Positions 1 through 9,270 of a stretch of DNA of 64,000 nucleotides are shown piece by piece (the stretch's first letter is position 1; the number at the start of each line of letters is the position of its first letter). Under the pieces are notes generated by a model. That model saw only the letters and a list, made by a program, of their open reading frames with translations, was not told the origin of the DNA and made no database searches. Both the position numbers and the translations under genes were made by a program. The DNA lies in assembly GCA_964492845.1 (NCBI GenBank), contig CAZBMZ010000008.1:62001-126000 (forward strand). The letters run 5' to 3'. The stretch comes from JADJPF01 sp964492845 (GTDB lineage Bacteria > Acidobacteriota > Blastocatellia > Chloracidobacteriales > JADJPF01).

Positions 1-792
1 GGCCATAAAAGCGGTAACTGCACTAGGCGCACCTTGATAAACATCTGGTGTCCAAACATGAAAAGGTGCGGTAGCAATCTTAAAGCCAAAACCTACTAGT
101 AACATTGCTACACCAATATATAAAATTTCTACTGTCATTGGTTGAGAAGTTACAAGGTTTGTACCTTGTTTAATTGCTGTTGCAACAGATTCTAAATTGG
201 TGGTACCTGTAGCACCATAAACTAAAGCCATTCCATAAAGTAAAAAAGCAGTTGATAAAGAGCCTAAAATAAAATATTTAAGTGCTGCTTCATTAGATCT
301 TAAATCTTTACGACGATAACCAGCTAAAACATATGTAGCAATGGAAGAAATTTCCAGTCCTAGAAAAATCATTACCATATCGCCAGCCGAAGCCATTAAC
401 ATCATTCCAACAGTAGAAAACATTAATAAAGAATAAAATTCTTCTGGTGAAAGGTTTTCGTCTTCAAGAAAATTTAAGGAAAGAATTGTACCTAGAAAAG
501 CTACAATAAGGAAAATAAAGATAAAGGCTAAACTCATATGGTCTAGCACTACCATGCCACTAAAGGCTGTCAAAGATTTACCAACACCATCTTGTGAAGC
601 AGCAGTTACTAAATTCCAAAGTTTCCAGGTAGAAGCACCAGCAGTAAAAATTCCTGCTAGGTTAATAAAGACCAAATCTCGATGGGCTTTTTTATTAAAA
701 GCACCAAAAAGTAAGGACATAATGCCTGTAACAGCAACAATTATATGTGGTAACACATAATAATAGTTAAGGTTTAATGCTTGTGCTTGCAT
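1..792 (-). CDS. nuoN: NADH-quinone oxidoreductase subunit N, C-terminus beyond the window
   Basis: Antiporter-like membrane subunit of complex I, part of the proton-pumping arm in the inner membrane. The reading frame begins at ATG 792 and stays open for 264 codons to base 1, so the gene is cut by the window edge. The translation has successive hydrophobic helices, the segment LGLEISSIATYVLAGYRRK, and, near the edge, FKIATAPFHVWTPDVYQGAP, the conserved lysine-bearing helix of NuoN. It follows nuoM by 21 bases on the same strand and is the last visible gene of the nuoH-J-K-L-M-N run. Family identification is firm; the length of the missing part is unknown. Confidence 0.95.
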   Translation of the reverse strand, partial: MQAQALNLNYYYVLPHIIVAVTGIMSLLFGAFNKKAHRDLVFINLAGIFTAGASTWKLWNLVTAASQDGVGKSLTAFSGMVVLDHMSLAFIFIFLIVAFLGTILSLNFLEDENLSPEEFYSLLMFSTVGMMLMASAGDMVMIFLGLEISSIATYVLAGYRRKDLRSNEAALKYFILGSLSTAFLLYGMALVYGATGTTNLESVATAIKQGTNLVTSQPMTVEILYIGVAMLLVGFGFKIATAPFHVWTPDVYQGAPSAVTAFMA

Positions 793-813
793 AGCAATCT
801 TCTCTCTATAATT

Positions 814-2361
814 TTAGTTAGTAGCTACTGGGGTTGTTGTTTTATGTGTTTCAACAACTTTGCGAATTTCGTTAACTTTTTCTGAAGTACGATTTAAGAA
901 AAAGCTAGGATAAACGCCCATAAAAACAATTAATATTACTATTGGGACTAAAATAATTTTCTCACGTAAATTTAAGTCTGGTAAATGTCGGTTTTTCTCA
1001 TTGGTAATCTCACCAAATACTACTCTTTGAACCATCCAAAGCATATAAATAGCAGAAAGAATTACACCTGTTGTAGCAAAAGCTGCAAAAGCTCTGGAAT
1101 AAGCAGAATTAAATGTACCAATTAAAATTAAAAATTCACCAACAAAACCATTTAATAAGGGAAGTCCTATAGAACTAAAAGCAATAATTAAAAACAAGGT
1201 AGCAAAAAGAGGCATTGGAGTAGCAAGTCCCCCAAAATCTGCAATTTGTCTAGTATGACGACGCTCATAAACTATTCCAACGATTAAAAATAATGCTCCT
1301 GATGAAACACCATGATTAAGCATTTGATATAGCGAACCTTGCATTCCCATTTCGGTAAAAGCAAACATTCCTAACATTACAAAACCTAAGTGACTAACTG
1401 ATGAGTAAGCAATTAGCTTTTTCATATCAGGTTGCACCATTGCTACTAAAGCTCCATAAATGATTCCAATTACAGCTAAAATCATAATAGGAACAGCAAA
1501 TTGATGTGCAGCTTCAGGAAACATTGGTAAGTTAAACCTCATAAAACCATAAGTTCCCATCTTAAGTAAAACACCTGCTAGAATTACTGATCCTGCTGTT
1601 GGTGCTTCTACGTGGGCATCTGGAAGCCAAGTATGGAATGGGAAAAGAGGAACTTTGATTGCAAAAGCTAGCCCAAAGGCTGCAAACATCCAAAATTGTT
1701 GTGTAGGAGTTAAGAAATTATATTGAGCTAAATTTTGTGTAATGGTAACCATATCAAAAGTAGCTTTTGCTCCACCTGCTTGATTTTCTCCATGTATTAG
1801 GTAAAGAGCAATAATAGCTACTAACATTAGTAAGCTGCCTACCATTGTATAAAGAACAAATTTAATAGCAGCATAAATACGGCGTTCTCCACCCCAAACA
1901 CCTATTAGGAAATACATTGGTACAAGCATTACTTCCCAAAATAGGTAGAAAACAATCATATCCATTGCTAAAAACACGCCTATCATTCCCGTTTCTAGCA
2001 CTAGCATAAAAGCTAGGTACTCTCTTACTTTATCGTGAATAGCTGTCCAGCCAGACAATATAGCTATAGGCATAAGGAAAGTAGTTAATAAAACTAACCA
2101 CAAGCTTAGTCCATCTACTTGTAAATGATAATTAATGCCTAGATTTTCCACCCAAGGAACATTTACTGTTAAAGCTGGGTCGTTATACCACCAAATTAAA
2201 GGTAAAGAAGCAAAAAAGGTGACAGAGGAAAAAAACAAAGCCATCTTTTTTAGAGTTTCTTCGTTTTTACCAACAATTTGGTCATACATCAACATTACAA
2301 TTGTGCCAAGTAATGGAAAGAATACTAATATATTAAGCAGATAAGGTTTTAAGGCATTCAT
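814..2361 (-). CDS. nuoM: NADH-quinone oxidoreductase subunit M
   Basis: Antiporter-like subunit of the complex I membrane arm (515 aa, normal for the family), coupling quinone reduction to proton export. Visible motifs are FWEVMLVPMYFLIGVWGG, carrying the essential glutamate of the fifth helix, and AIKVPLFPFHTWLPDAHVE, carrying the conserved lysine and histidine of the broken helix. Fourteen or so hydrophobic segments are apparent. It lies between nuoL (25-base gap) and nuoN (21-base gap), the standard order, and is probably co-transcribed with them. Confidence 0.97.
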   Translation of the reverse strand: MNALKPYLLNILVFFPLLGTIVMLMYDQIVGKNEETLKKMALFFSSVTFFASLPLIWWYNDPALTVNVPWVENLGINYHLQVDGLSLWLVLLTTFLMPIAILSGWTAIHDKVREYLAFMLVLETGMIGVFLAMDMIVFYLFWEVMLVPMYFLIGVWGGERRIYAAIKFVLYTMVGSLLMLVAIIALYLIHGENQAGGAKATFDMVTITQNLAQYNFLTPTQQFWMFAAFGLAFAIKVPLFPFHTWLPDAHVEAPTAGSVILAGVLLKMGTYGFMRFNLPMFPEAAHQFAVPIMILAVIGIIYGALVAMVQPDMKKLIAYSSVSHLGFVMLGMFAFTEMGMQGSLYQMLNHGVSSGALFLIVGIVYERRHTRQIADFGGLATPMPLFATLFLIIAFSSIGLPLLNGFVGEFLILIGTFNSAYSRAFAAFATTGVILSAIYMLWMVQRVVFGEITNEKNRHLPDLNLREKIILVPIVILIVFMGVYPSFFLNRTSEKVNEIRKVVETHKTTTPVATN

Positions 2362-2386
2362 AATTTTTTCCGCAATAAATTATTAA

Positions 2387-4474
2387 CTACCGATTGACGA
2401 CAACATAAAAGAACCAACCAATAACAAAAACTGCTCCACCAAAAATAAAAGCAGCATAAAGACGTGTTATTCCTGGCTGTAAATGCCGTAGTCCACTACC
2501 AGTTAAATTTACTAATTTAGCAAGTCCATTAACGCTACCATCAATAATTACAACATCAACAAATTTCCAAAGAACTGTTGTAGAAATAGCTTTTAATGGA
2601 TTGACTATAACTGCATCATAAATTTCATCAATAAAGTATTTATTTTCAAGGAAAGCTGGCATTTGCATTAAAGGCTTACCTTTAAACACTACATAACCAA
2701 TGCCAATTGCAACTAAAGCAACTATGGATGAAAGAATTGTAGAAACTAGTTCTGCACTATGGTCTTTTGCTAAAGCCTCACCACCATTACCAGGAATTAT
2801 TGGAACACTTATCACTGGTTGAAGGAAAGCATAAAAGCTATGTGTGTAATGGTGTAGTGAGTGAGGGAGAAATTTTTCTGCTAGACCTTCTGGAACACCC
2901 ATAAAACCACCAACTACAGAAAGAATAGCTAAAACAATTAAAGGAATTGTCATTGCTAAAGGTGATTCATGAGGATTTCCACCATGTTTGCCATGTGAGT
3001 CATGCCCATGTTTATCATCATGAGCTTTATGATCATCGTGTCCATGCCCGCCATGACCGTGATCATCGTGATGAGCATTTCTAAAGCGTTCCTCCCCAAA
3101 GAAGGTGATAACCATCATACGAGTCATATAAATAGCTGTAATAGCGGCAGTTAGTAAACCTAGCATCCAAAGAATAGTGCCTAAACTCCCTGGAAGGACT
3201 GTAGAACTTCTTACTTTCCAAAGAATTTCATCTTTACTAAAGAAGCCTGAAAGTAGGGGAAAACCAGCAATTGCAAGCGTTCCAGCACCCATTGTTGCAA
3301 AAGTAATTTTTAGATATTTACTTAAGCCGCCCATAGTACGCATATCTTCGTTATGGTGCATTGCGTGTATAACACTACCTGAGCCTAAAAAGAGTAAAGC
3401 TTTAAAGAAAGCGTGTGTAACGACGTGGAAAAATGCTGGGCCAAAAGCACCTGCTCCACAAGCTAAGAACATATAACCAAGCTGTGAAACTGTAGAGTAG
3501 GCCAAAACTTTCTTAATATTCCATTGAGCAATGCCTATTGTGGCAGCAAAAAAGGCCGTTAAAGCTCCAACAACAGCAACTATGGTTAGTGCCATTGGTG
3601 CTTTACCAAAAATCATATTGGAACGCACTATCATATAAACGCCGGCTGTAACCATTGTAGCAGCGTGGATTAGTGCAGAAACTGGTGTTGGGCCTGCCAT
3701 TGCATCTGGAAGCCATACATAAAGAGGAATTTGCGCACTCTTTCCTGTTGCTCCAATAAAAAGAAGTATTGCAATTGTTGTTAAACCACCAGCAAATAAA
3801 GCTGCACTAGAAAGATCATCGATAGGCTTATTAGCTGCTAGGGTAAAGACGCTGGCAATACCTGTCTTATCAATAAAGCTAATAGTATTAAAGTGATAGA
3901 AGATTAACATTACACCTAAAGCAAATCCAAAATCACCAATACGATTAACAATAAAAGCTTTTTTAGCAGCGTCATTGGCATAATCTTTTAGGAAATAGTA
4001 ACCAATTAATAGATAAGAGCAAAGACCAACACCTTCCCAACCAACAAACATCATTAAATAATTGTCTCCTAGAACTAGGACAATCATCATAAACATAAAC
4101 AAGTTTAGGTAAGTAAAAAACCTGTAATAACTATCTTCGCCAGACATATAGGCTGTTGCAAAGATATGTATGAGAAGCCCTACACCAGTAACAAAGAGAA
4201 TCATCACACCTGAGAGAGGATCTAGCATAAAAGCAAAGTCTGCTCTAAATGCTCCTACTTGTATCCAGGTAAACATAGTATCACTAATTCTACGTACTCC
4301 TGCTGAGTCAGGTTGTTGAGCAAGTAATTTTGCAAAAGCGGCAAAAGCGGCTATTGTAGAAACAGCGATTGATGAACATGCAATTAGTGCAATGATACGT
4401 TCAGAAAGGCGTTTACCAAATAAACCTAAAATGATAGCACCTAGTAATGGCGCAAAAACTATTACTCTTAACAT
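2387..4474 (-). CDS. nuoL: NADH-quinone oxidoreductase subunit L with a His-rich loop
   Basis: Largest antiporter-like subunit of complex I (695 aa), which ends in the long lateral helix spanning the membrane arm. Motifs include FVGWEGVGLCSYLLIGYYF and KSAQIPLYVWLPDAMAGPTP, typical of NuoL. At about residues 466-502 there is a hydrophilic insertion with 13 histidines and many Asp/Gly in 37 residues (for example HGHGGHGHDDHKAHDD), placed between two late transmembrane helices. Such a loop could bind metal, but this is inference. The gene lies between nuoK (34-base gap) and nuoM. Confidence 0.97.
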   Translation of the reverse strand: MLRVIVFAPLLGAIILGLFGKRLSERIIALIACSSIAVSTIAAFAAFAKLLAQQPDSAGVRRISDTMFTWIQVGAFRADFAFMLDPLSGVMILFVTGVGLLIHIFATAYMSGEDSYYRFFTYLNLFMFMMIVLVLGDNYLMMFVGWEGVGLCSYLLIGYYFLKDYANDAAKKAFIVNRIGDFGFALGVMLIFYHFNTISFIDKTGIASVFTLAANKPIDDLSSAALFAGGLTTIAILLFIGATGKSAQIPLYVWLPDAMAGPTPVSALIHAATMVTAGVYMIVRSNMIFGKAPMALTIVAVVGALTAFFAATIGIAQWNIKKVLAYSTVSQLGYMFLACGAGAFGPAFFHVVTHAFFKALLFLGSGSVIHAMHHNEDMRTMGGLSKYLKITFATMGAGTLAIAGFPLLSGFFSKDEILWKVRSSTVLPGSLGTILWMLGLLTAAITAIYMTRMMVITFFGEERFRNAHHDDHGHGGHGHDDHKAHDDKHGHDSHGKHGGNPHESPLAMTIPLIVLAILSVVGGFMGVPEGLAEKFLPHSLHHYTHSFYAFLQPVISVPIIPGNGGEALAKDHSAELVSTILSSIVALVAIGIGYVVFKGKPLMQMPAFLENKYFIDEIYDAVIVNPLKAISTTVLWKFVDVVIIDGSVNGLAKLVNLTGSGLRHLQPGITRLYAAFIFGGAVFVIGWFFYVVVNR

Positions 4475-4508
4475 TTATAATGCCTCTATACTTTTTTTGG
4501 CAAAATTT

Positions 4509-4811
4509 CTAAAGCTTTAATAAATTTGCGTCGTCTGCATCCAAAGATTGACGATTGCGAAAGACTGCAATGACCAGAGCAAGCCCTACACCTGCTTCAG
4601 CAGCAGCAACAGTCATTACAATAAAGACAAACAATTGACCTGAAATTTCTCTATAATAAGAAGAAAAAGCAATTAAGGTTAGATTTACAGCGTTAAGCAT
4701 TAATTCAATACACATAAAGATAGAAATAACATTTCGCTTAACAAAAACCCCTACAGCACCAATAGTAAAAAGCACTGCACTTAAAGCTAAATACCAAGAA
4801 AGTGGTACCAT
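4509..4811 (-). CDS. nuoK: NADH-quinone oxidoreductase subunit K
   Basis: Small three-helix membrane subunit (100 aa) of complex I, related to MrpC, which contributes to the proton channel near NuoJ. The two key membrane glutamates are present in CIELMLNAVNL and AAAEAGVGLAL. The length matches the family exactly. It starts 12 bases after the end of nuoJ on the minus strand and precedes nuoL by 34 bases, consistent with a single transcript. Confidence 0.97.
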   Translation of the reverse strand: MVPLSWYLALSAVLFTIGAVGVFVKRNVISIFMCIELMLNAVNLTLIAFSSYYREISGQLFVFIVMTVAAAEAGVGLALVIAVFRNRQSLDADDANLLKL

Positions 4812-4823
4812 AAAATATCTCCC

Positions 4824-5327
4824 TTACTCTTCTTCTTTTTCTTCATCCCGCCGAGCCAAAATTACTGAACCAACTATTGCAAGTAAAATTAATATTGAAG
4901 TTAGTTCAAATGGCATTAAATAAGTAGTATACAAGCCATAACCTATACTTTGGCTATCACCTATAGCAGGCTTATCTATATTAACTTTAGCTACTTTAGA
5001 TAAGGTATAAAGAACTTCTACAGCTAGGACTAGCCCAAAAGGGACACCTAAAACCCAAAGATAGCGATGTTTATCTAAAACTTGAGCATCTTTGCGTATG
5101 TTAAGCAACATAATCACAAAGACAAACAAAACCATAATCGCGCCTGCATAAACAATAATTTGAATAGCACCAAGAAATTGTGCTTGTAAAGATACATAAA
5201 GCGCGGCAAGACAAGCAAATAAAGCAATCAAAGAAAAAGCACTATAAAGTGGGCTACGTTGAATTACTACGCTTAAGGCTGCGCCTACTGATAAAACCGC
5301 TAAAACAAGGAAAAAAGCCTGTTCCAT
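4824..5327 (-). CDS. nuoJ: NADH-quinone oxidoreductase subunit J
   Basis: Membrane subunit of complex I (167 aa) with five predicted helices. The helix VYAGAIMVLFVFVIMLLNI is the characteristic NuoJ third segment that undergoes the pi-bulge rearrangement in known structures. The C-terminus is acidic (DEEKEEE). It directly follows nuoH by 15 bases. In the canonical order nuoI lies between nuoH and nuoJ, and here it is absent. Confidence 0.96.
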   Translation of the reverse strand: MEQAFFLVLAVLSVGAALSVVIQRSPLYSAFSLIALFACLAALYVSLQAQFLGAIQIIVYAGAIMVLFVFVIMLLNIRKDAQVLDKHRYLWVLGVPFGLVLAVEVLYTLSKVAKVNIDKPAIGDSQSIGYGLYTTYLMPFELTSILILLAIVGSVILARRDEEKEEE

Positions 5328-5342
5328 AATAATCCCTATTAA

Positions 5343-6377
5343 TTAAAATAAAAGTAAAGCAAGTCCAGCTACCAAAACAACATTGGCTATAGCCACTGGA
5401 ATCATAAATTTCCAACCAAACTTCATTAGCTGATCATAGCGAAAACGTGGCAAAGTGCCGCGTAGCCAAATATATAAAACCAAGAAAAATAAGACTTTTG
5501 CTGTAAAGTAAATTGGCCCAAGTAGCGGAAGCTCTTTTACAAATGGCCCGTGCCAACCACCTAAAAATAGTAAAGTAGCCATTGAAGAGGCTGTTACCAT
5601 GTTGGCATATTCAGCAATAAAGAATATAGCAAATTTCATAGAGCTATATTCTGTATGAAAACCTGCGACTAGCTCAGTTTCTGCTTCTGGTAAGTCAAAA
5701 GGCACGCGATTGGTTTCAGCAATAGCAGCAATTAAAAATAATAAAAAGCCAATAGGTTGAGTTAATATGTTCCACTTAGGAATAATGCCACCCCAAGTAT
5801 TCATTTGTTCTTTAACAATTTGTGTTAAATCTAAAGATCCACTAAAAATAACTACACCAACAACGGCTAAACTCATAGCTAATTCATAGCTGATCATTTG
5901 AGCCGAGGATCTTAAGCCGCCCATAAGCGAGTATTTATTATTAGACGACCACCCTGCTAGAACAATTCCGTAAATACCCATGCTGGTTAAAGCAAAAACT
6001 ATAAGTAGGCTTACATCTACTTTAGTAATATAAAGACCTATTTCACGAGTATAACCCCAAAGACTAACAGTTACACTTTCACCAAAAGGAATTACAGCAA
6101 CAGTTGTTAAAGCTGGAATTAGAGCAACCATTGGAGCCAAAATATAGAGTGCGCGATCTGCCTCATGAGGGACGATCTCTTCCTTAAAAAAGAACTTAAT
6201 CCCATCAGCTAAAGGTTGAAGAAGTCCAAATGGGCCAACTCTATTAGGGCCTAAACGCATTTGGATAAAACCTAGTAGCCGACGCTCTAATAAAACAATA
6301 TAGGCTAGGGCCGTCATCAAAATAAAAAATACTACACCTATTTTGATTGACCACTCAATTAGTAGAGCTATGTCCAT
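5343..6377 (-). CDS. nuoH: NADH-quinone oxidoreductase subunit H
   Basis: Quinone-channel subunit of complex I (344 aa), which joins the membrane arm to the peripheral arm. Diagnostic segments are RLGPNRVGPFGLLQPLADG near the N-terminus and ETNRVPFDLPEAETELVAGF, the charged loop lining the quinone site. The ATG at 6377 is preceded by a CAGGATAT Shine-Dalgarno sequence. It is the first gene of the nuoH-J-K-L-M-N run: upstream there are 525 bases without a gene and then a divergent unrelated gene. The peripheral subunits (A-G and I) must therefore be elsewhere in the genome, if present. Confidence 0.97.
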   Translation of the reverse strand: MDIALLIEWSIKIGVVFFILMTALAYIVLLERRLLGFIQMRLGPNRVGPFGLLQPLADGIKFFFKEEIVPHEADRALYILAPMVALIPALTTVAVIPFGESVTVSLWGYTREIGLYITKVDVSLLIVFALTSMGIYGIVLAGWSSNNKYSLMGGLRSSAQMISYELAMSLAVVGVVIFSGSLDLTQIVKEQMNTWGGIIPKWNILTQPIGFLLFLIAAIAETNRVPFDLPEAETELVAGFHTEYSSMKFAIFFIAEYANMVTASSMATLLFLGGWHGPFVKELPLLGPIYFTAKVLFFLVLYIWLRGTLPRFRYDQLMKFGWKFMIPVAIANVVLVAGLALLLF

Positions 6378-6902
6378 AATAATATCCTGAGAAAGTAAGT
6401 TGCTTTCCTAACAAAATACTAAAAATTTAACTGAACTCTTAAAAGATTTAGAGGAACTGATTTTGACAATGCAATAGGATAAGAGAAACTTTATTTATAC
6501 TCAAGCTTTTGTTCCTAATTGTTAAGCAGTCTTAAATTCTAACATCTTACGAAAATATATTTTTTAGTAAGGCTAATTAAACTTTTAGGCTAATTGCTGT
6601 GTTTAACATTTCATAAAACATAATCTAGTAAATTTAAAAGGTATATTTACTAGATATTTATCTAGGCTATTTTCTTTTGGAATAAAACAAAAGGAAAAGA
6701 AATTAAACCTAATAGCTTAATTCTGTTGAGCTATATTAAGTAGTGATAATTAATTTATAAGATGTTTGGGAAACAATTAAGACATCTGGGTTGAAGAGAA
6801 CAGAGTAAGTTTGTTAAACTGTTGATTTCTTAATTGTGTATCTAAAAAAATTTTATCAACATCATTTTAGTTTATGTTTGATACTGAGGAAGGTTAAAAA
6901 TT
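6378..6902. other. 525-base intergenic region between divergent nuoH and NHL gene
   Basis: AT-rich spacer without a convincing reading frame or RNA gene. It should carry the promoters of the nuoH operon (leftward) and of the NHL-repeat gene (rightward). One 11-bp perfect inverted repeat is present at 6623-6655. A TTGACA hexamer occurs at about 6463, but no well-spaced -10 partner was found. Nothing else was recognised. Confidence 0.6.
6623..6655. promoter_or_regulatory. 11-bp inverted repeat in divergent promoter region
   Basis: ATCTAGTAAAT (6623-6633) and ATTTACTAGAT (6645-6655) are perfect complements separated by 11 bases. The repeat is AT-rich, has no flanking T-run, and lies mid-way between two divergent genes. 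An operator is more likely than a terminator, but no regulator is identified. Confidence 0.3.
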
Positions 6903-9182
6903 ATGCGAGGACTGATATTTAGTCTTTTAATTTTTCTTTTTAGCTTAGTTTTTATTAATCCTAACCAAGCTCTAGCCCAAAATAAAACTCCTAATATTAA
7001 AAATATTTTTCCTAAAAAAGTTGCTGTTGGGGATAGTGAACTTCGTATTAGAGTGGTAGGTAAAAGCAAATATAAAAAAGATTCTTCAATAATGGTTAAT
7101 GGTAGCCCTGTAAATACTCAATTCCAAGAGGGAACTCTGATCGGCTCTATTCCAGCCAATATAATTGCTCAACCTGGTACAGTCACTATTGCTGTTATGT
7201 CTAAAGGAACAATCTCAAATACTGATACGGTTGATGTTGTGGCTGCTAGTGATGTAGTAATTACTGCAATACGCCCTAGAATTGTTATTGCTAATGAAAT
7301 TGCTACAAATTTTGGTGTAGAAATTCAAGGAAATAACTTTACTAGTAAATCAACTGTTAGAGTTGGCGGATTTAAGACTACTACACAAGTTAGACGTAAA
7401 GGTGAACTCTCTTTTGCAATTGGAACAGTTGATCCTATTGAAACTACTTTTGTTGGTACAGTGCCTGTTCAAATAGAAAATGGTGATGGAACAATTTCCA
7501 ACACTTTTAATATAACTGTTGCACCTCCTGGGCCAAATTTAACTGAACTAGAACCAAGTAGTGTAGATCTTGGTGAAAAAACAACTAAAGTAAAAATTAA
7601 AGGTGGTAATTTTACTAAAGATAGTATTGTGATTGTTAATGGTCAATCTGTACCTGTAACACTCCAAAAAGGTAAAAAGAAAACTACTCTACTTGAAGCC
7701 ACTTTTGATGCAAGCTTATTTACTAAAGTAGGACAAATAACAGTAAAAGTAGTAACTCCTAATGTTGGGGACTCAGAAACTTTACTATTTGATGTTACGC
7801 CTTCTGATAAAACCCCTTTAATTTATTCAATAGATCCTTCTAACATTGTTGCTGGCACAAAAGATGTAGAGATGATTGTTATAGGTGCAAATCTAGAAAA
7901 CTTCAAAGAAGCTACTTTTAATGGAATAAAAATTAAAAAAGATGATGTTACAGAACTAAGTAAACGTACTCTTAGAATAGTTGTTAGAACTAAACAACTT
8001 GAAAGTCCAACCACATTAAATTTACAACTTAGCACCAATAAAGGAACAACCAACATTGTTCCATTAGTAGTAGAACCTGCTGGTACAGTATCAACAATAT
8101 TAGGCAGTTTTCCAGGTTTTACAGATGGCTCAGGAAAAGATGCTCTGCTAACTAATCCAAGTCAATTAGCAGTCGGGCCTGATGCAATGATCTACATTGC
8201 AGATCAAACCAATAATGCTATCCGAAGATTTAACCCAAGCTCAGGCCAACTTGATACCATAGCTGGAGATCCTGATGGAGTACCTGGTTATGTAGATACA
8301 TCAGAAATAAATAAAAATAATCCTACAGTACGCTTTAGTAACCCTATTGGAATTGTTGTTACTCCTGATAACACTATTTATGTTACAGACTTTGGTAATG
8401 AGGCTATCAGAAGATTACGACCTAATAGTTCAGGTACTTTTACAGTTGACACAATTGCAGGTAAAAGCCGAATGGCAAAAAATGAAGATGGTACTAAAGA
8501 ACGTGTAGGCGAAATGGGCTTTTTAGATGATATTGCTTCAAGAGCCGTCTTTTCTGGCCCTTATGGTATTGCAATAGATATGGACGGAAATTTACTAGTA
8601 TCTGACTCATTTAATAATGTAATTCGTAAAGTTACCCTAGAAAATGGTGAAGCAACTTTTGTTTCTACAATTTTAGGTAATGGTTTTCCTGGTCTTTCTG
8701 ATGGAAATGGAAATAGTGTGCAATTTAACCGTCCATTAGGGTTAATAATGAGAAATAACACACTATTTGTTAGTGATTTTTCCAATAACTCTATCCGCCA
8801 AGTAGATATGACTTCCAATCAAGTACAAGTATTTGTTGGCGTGCGCCGACGTATTCAATCTGGTGCATTAAACCAAGTTAATGTTAATAGTCCTACTTTT
8901 GGAGATGGCAATAGATTTTTTGCAGTCCTCAAAGGCCCTATATCATCTACTTTTGATATGGCTGGTAATCTCTATGTACTAGATTTTGATGGTAGCCGTA
9001 TTCGTAGAGTTACACCAGATGGAGTAGTTACAACCGTTATTGGTGGTGCTAGAGGTTTTGAAGATGGATCAGCACCAAAAGTAGCATTCCGTGATCCAAG
9101 ATTTATGCTTATGATAGAAGATAAAGTAATTTTAGTAGTAGATTCAGGCAATCATAGAGTCCGCCGAGTTGTCTTACCTTAA
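6903..9182 (+). CDS. Secreted protein with four IPT/TIG domains and an NHL-repeat propeller
   Basis: Predicted extracellular or surface protein of 759 aa; no enzymatic motif was seen. A signal peptide covers about residues 1-26 (hydrophobic core then NQALAQ). Residues 27-395 form about four immunoglobulin-like IPT/TIG units, each with a GxNFT-like turn. Residues 395-759 hold NHL repeats such as GPDAMIYIADQTNNAIRRF and DMDGNLLVSDSFNNVIRKV, expected to fold as a beta-propeller. A GAGGA ribosome site lies 11 bases before ATG 6903. Architecture resembles the larger protein starting at 12609, and the two flank nucleotide-sugar dehydrogenases, so a role in binding surface glycan is possible but unproven. 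Confidence 0.85.
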   Translation: MRGLIFSLLIFLFSLVFINPNQALAQNKTPNIKNIFPKKVAVGDSELRIRVVGKSKYKKDSSIMVNGSPVNTQFQEGTLIGSIPANIIAQPGTVTIAVMSKGTISNTDTVDVVAASDVVITAIRPRIVIANEIATNFGVEIQGNNFTSKSTVRVGGFKTTTQVRRKGELSFAIGTVDPIETTFVGTVPVQIENGDGTISNTFNITVAPPGPNLTELEPSSVDLGEKTTKVKIKGGNFTKDSIVIVNGQSVPVTLQKGKKKTTLLEATFDASLFTKVGQITVKVVTPNVGDSETLLFDVTPSDKTPLIYSIDPSNIVAGTKDVEMIVIGANLENFKEATFNGIKIKKDDVTELSKRTLRIVVRTKQLESPTTLNLQLSTNKGTTNIVPLVVEPAGTVSTILGSFPGFTDGSGKDALLTNPSQLAVGPDAMIYIADQTNNAIRRFNPSSGQLDTIAGDPDGVPGYVDTSEINKNNPTVRFSNPIGIVVTPDNTIYVTDFGNEAIRRLRPNSSGTFTVDTIAGKSRMAKNEDGTKERVGEMGFLDDIASRAVFSGPYGIAIDMDGNLLVSDSFNNVIRKVTLENGEATFVSTILGNGFPGLSDGNGNSVQFNRPLGLIMRNNTLFVSDFSNNSIRQVDMTSNQVQVFVGVRRRIQSGALNQVNVNSPTFGDGNRFFAVLKGPISSTFDMAGNLYVLDFDGSRIRRVTPDGVVTTVIGGARGFEDGSAPKVAFRDPRFMLMIEDKVILVVDSGNHRVRRVVLP

Positions 9183-9205
9183 ATCTACCCATAAATAAAC
9201 CCTAC

Positions 9206-9223
9206 GGCCACCTTCTGGTGGCC
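9206..9223 (+). terminator. Hairpin after the IPT/NHL gene
   Basis: Perfect 7-bp GC-rich stem GGCCACC/GGTGGCC with a TTCT loop, 24 bases after the stop codon. The following T-tract is poor, so termination may be partial and the next gene could be read through. Confidence 0.55.
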
Positions 9224-9270
9224 TATTAACATTTTAAGAGCATTATTTTTTGTTTTAGGAGCATTATTTA

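Noticed and set aside
3177..3476. 99-codon plus-strand open frame within nuoL
   Set aside because: Shadow of the conserved nuoL coding sequence; no family resemblance.
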